The notes under the pieces: generated by a model
The model's input: the letters and a program-made list of their open reading frames with translations, nothing else
Databases searched by the model: none
Told to the model about the DNA's origin: nothing
From: Lentisphaeria bacterium UBA1724
Lineage (GTDB): Bacteria; Verrucomicrobiota; Lentisphaeria; Oligosphaerales; Oligosphaeraceae
Direction of reading: 5' to 3'
DNA length: 7,920 nucleotides
NCBI GenBank assembly: GCA_002315885.1
Contig: DCIO01000099.1
Location: 1-7,920, forward strand
In this document: piece by piece, positions 7,601 through 7,920 of the stretch
Layout: each line of letters starts with the position of its first letter
Numbering within the stretch: the stretch's first letter is position 1
Translations under genes and position numbers: made by a program

Positions 7601-7710
7601 GTCCTGGACTCAGCCAGCAAGAAATCGACGACAATATCCAGCTCTTCCGCACCCGCGAGGATGCCCGTCAACGCAAACTCGCCGAAGAAGTCCAGAAAAC
7701 CCTGGATTAA
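4684..7710 (+). CDS. Exported CBM9-like / GH123-like (DUF4091) glycoside hydrolase
   Basis: This 1008-residue protein probably acts outside the cytoplasm. Residues 1-19 are a short Sec-type signal (one Lys, then a hydrophobic core ending LFA). Residues about 25-203 resemble CBM9-like domains (GWLWTQGDKLHLRVEADE, then WEDDTIDFFI at 93-102). About 205-345 is an unrecognised, partly helical stretch. About 355-505 is a GH123-type N-terminal beta-sandwich (NEMEAAQVTIFAG; PGVYQG at 473-478). The barrel follows: FGAWFWP (513-519), HRVTPYS (538-544), SDEP with D735-E736 as the probable catalytic pair, YWSVNWWLW (842-850), NGDGNFLYP (864-872) and RWEVLRDGFEDYE (883-895), the last a hallmark of DUF4091. 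GH123 enzymes are beta-N-acetylgalactosaminidases using an Asp-Glu pair and substrate-assisted catalysis; the specificity here is unknown. About 130 residues (550-679) are inserted between the first barrel strand and VVDWSEFD. The start lies 19 nt after the previous stop, with no Shine-Dalgarno, so translation may be coupled. The GH123-like fold assignment is firm; substrate and cell location are inferred. Confidence 0.92.
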   Translation: MSKYPILAFLCLFACILFASTWTPMIVIPEAESAKTAAYFGELAVVDGSAKADVVTRGWLWTQGDKLHLRVEADEPLMSEIPKAVTKRDGSVWEDDTIDFFIRTTEGKVFHYIFNAIGTQYDELDGDKFWNGTWTVSVERQLYAWNSEVVIDLKDLGGKPAEGTEWEFQFGRTRTSRKVARNFCWCPTGTRLFKEGFGVIRFGNANHPVALVPNTENGSQPQYVWSGEGAPECKKVETIDKGGEYKIHHFDFVDKEGTVLYRANWIKRASRVPAILKECVAALENSADTIDKALVADARALMGVNCDATPELCALLEEEATVLRHRMEYRLYSQEMARLGKPAEGIVYGIQNSLVRMRPVDNFTGVIGGDIQWDAARNEMEAAQVTIFAGKGQLHQVEARVTKPLTNADGVEIPAGNFRVRRLGYVQTCVPTYQVDYVGLYPDPLMPATAFDVAPYGNETLWIDVVVAPDTAPGVYQGTLALQARNADLTEIPVTLRVRNFNIPQKTSIVSAFGAWFWPEERPFVEDEWAVYQDMLEHRVTPYSVARLPKMTQKPYLPIGETDTLVARFTSTGAGTLKVTMVPAEGEEVTVTRPVVVGENVIAIENARQLLKGSGLYEIELQLDKIAGGELSLALLRPDGTTLELLPPSFHSVFINSDGECAWWPTWEYVAQGEGTVPAVVDWSEFDADVERGFALGITAHRADFSHPIGLWAKLYRDHLSEKGWLKYFYSYLSDEPRPEDYPWINERLMPVKQEAGTDLMNMMTARSFPPELCFVDTWCPEIYSFNPETAAAEQAKNRNVWWYVAFGARHPYANVWIDSPITETRIWLWQTWKHNLDGILYWSVNWWLWADPWRTGETFKISNGDGNFLYPDASGKPLSSIRWEVLRDGFEDYELFCILEAAKDEIGDKNPQLTQRIDTLLSVNPEVCVSWEEYSYDAAKILAERIKLMDCVDDAVAFLGHQPEITKRPVRRPGLSQQEIDDNIQLFRTREDARQRKLAEEVQKTLD

Positions 7711-7761
7711 TTCCGACATTCGGAATTCGGATTCTTTTTCAATCCGTATTTCGTAATTCGG
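7709..7761 (+). repeat. Imperfect palindrome after the GH123-like gene, possible terminator
   Basis: Two foldings overlap. AATTCCG (7709-7715) pairs with CGGAATT (7721-7727), starting inside the stop codon. Alternatively, 7713-7733 pairs with 7741-7761 as 21-nt arms (16 Watson-Crick pairs and one G.U) around a loop with five T. The innermost CGGATT/AATCCG stem is perfect. The position right at the stop codon suggests a transcript end, but the T-run falls in the loop of the larger structure, so terminator function is uncertain. The AATTCGG-rich wording looks like dispersed intergenic repeats seen in other genomes (recollection only). Confidence 0.5.
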
Positions 7762-7778
7762 TTGTGAATTGATTGGTC

Positions 7779-7804
7779 CACAAAACACAAAAAAAACACA
7801 AAAT
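7779..7804. repeat. CA-rich low-complexity tract (CACAAAA-type units)
   Basis: Three units of CAC followed by four, eight and four A stand in a row, closing with T. Read on the other strand this is a T-rich GTG run. It has no coding value and sits between the palindrome and the hairpin repeats, so the whole 3' gap looks like a patchwork of short repeats. Confidence 0.55.
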
Positions 7805-7865
7805 AGGGAAACACACAAACTGCGGCGGTTGTTGTGGGGAGGGGAAGGGCCGCGACGGCGAACGC

Positions 7866-7920
7866 CTGGAAGCTTGCGCTTCCCTCGAAGCTCTTGCTTC
7901 GAGCACACAACTGGAAGCTT
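7866..7920. repeat. Hairpin repeat array with 45-bp period, cut by window edge
   Basis: CTGGAAGCTT occurs at 7866-7875 and 7911-7920, exactly 45 bp apart. Between them are two back-to-back perfect hairpins: GGAAGC-TTGC-GCTTCC (7868-7883) and CTCGAAGC-TCTT-GCTTCGAG (7884-7903). The second copy of the direct repeat runs off the window, so the array may go on. The period is a multiple of three, so frames stay open through it, but nothing links it to a coding gene. It is not CRISPR-like: the units are palindromic and the spacing is too short and similar. Confidence 0.65.

Noticed and set aside
7321..7908. 195-residue minus-strand frame over the 3' end
   Set aside because: It runs through the hairpin repeats and the antisense of the GH123-like C-terminus; no domain visible.
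7866..7920. CRISPR array
   Set aside because: Units are palindromic and separated by only a few bases, with no unique spacers of about 30 bp and no cas genes.

Overview
The window looks like a chromosomal segment of a Lentisphaeria-type bacterium (Verrucomicrobiota; a Victivallis-like gut or rumen lineage is the best guess). The main pointer is a pair of prepilin-like proteins that begin MKKSFTLIELLVVIAI and run on into LLPALSKAREKARTISC, a family found in very large numbers in Lentisphaerae genomes. This placement rests on recollection of protein families, not on a search. Coding DNA is moderately GC-rich, the gaps are clearly AT-richer, and all four convincing genes are on the + strand.

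Layout: 1-356 is non-coding as far as I can tell. It holds a 37-bp near-perfect palindrome (47-83), a terminator-like hairpin followed by seven T (99-129) and an 8-bp direct repeat just before the first gene. Then come two tandemly duplicated 271-residue prepilin-like genes (357-1172 and 1385-2200). Each is followed by its own GC-rich terminator hairpin (1215-1249, 2226-2258), so each is probably a single-gene transcript. A promoter-like sequence and a strong Shine-Dalgarno then lead into a two-gene unit. Its first gene (2385-4664) is an unusual fusion of an XRE-type helix-turn-helix, a cupin domain and a complete acyl-CoA synthetase of the medium-chain (ACSM-like) type. Its second gene (4684-7710), 19 nt downstream, is a large exported protein with a CBM9-like domain, a GH123-type N-terminal beta-sandwich and a DUF4091/GH123-like TIM barrel carrying the Asp-Glu-Pro catalytic signature. 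The last 210 bases hold no gene but are packed with hairpins, a CA-rich low-complexity tract and the start of a 45-bp-period hairpin repeat cut by the window edge.

How the genes may work together (inference): the exported GH123-like protein could attack an amino-sugar-containing host or plant glycan. The fused regulator-synthetase could activate a small organic acid with CoA and also sense a ligand and bind DNA. The prepilin-like proteins could be envelope or type II secretion-like surface components, which in this phylum often lie near glycan-degrading genes. Nothing in the sequence proves a functional link between the prepilins and the downstream pair. The most novel item is the HTH-cupin-acyl-CoA synthetase fusion. 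Second are the roughly 130-residue insertion in the GH123-like barrel and the 9-bp repeat-unit difference that shortens the membrane helix of one prepilin.
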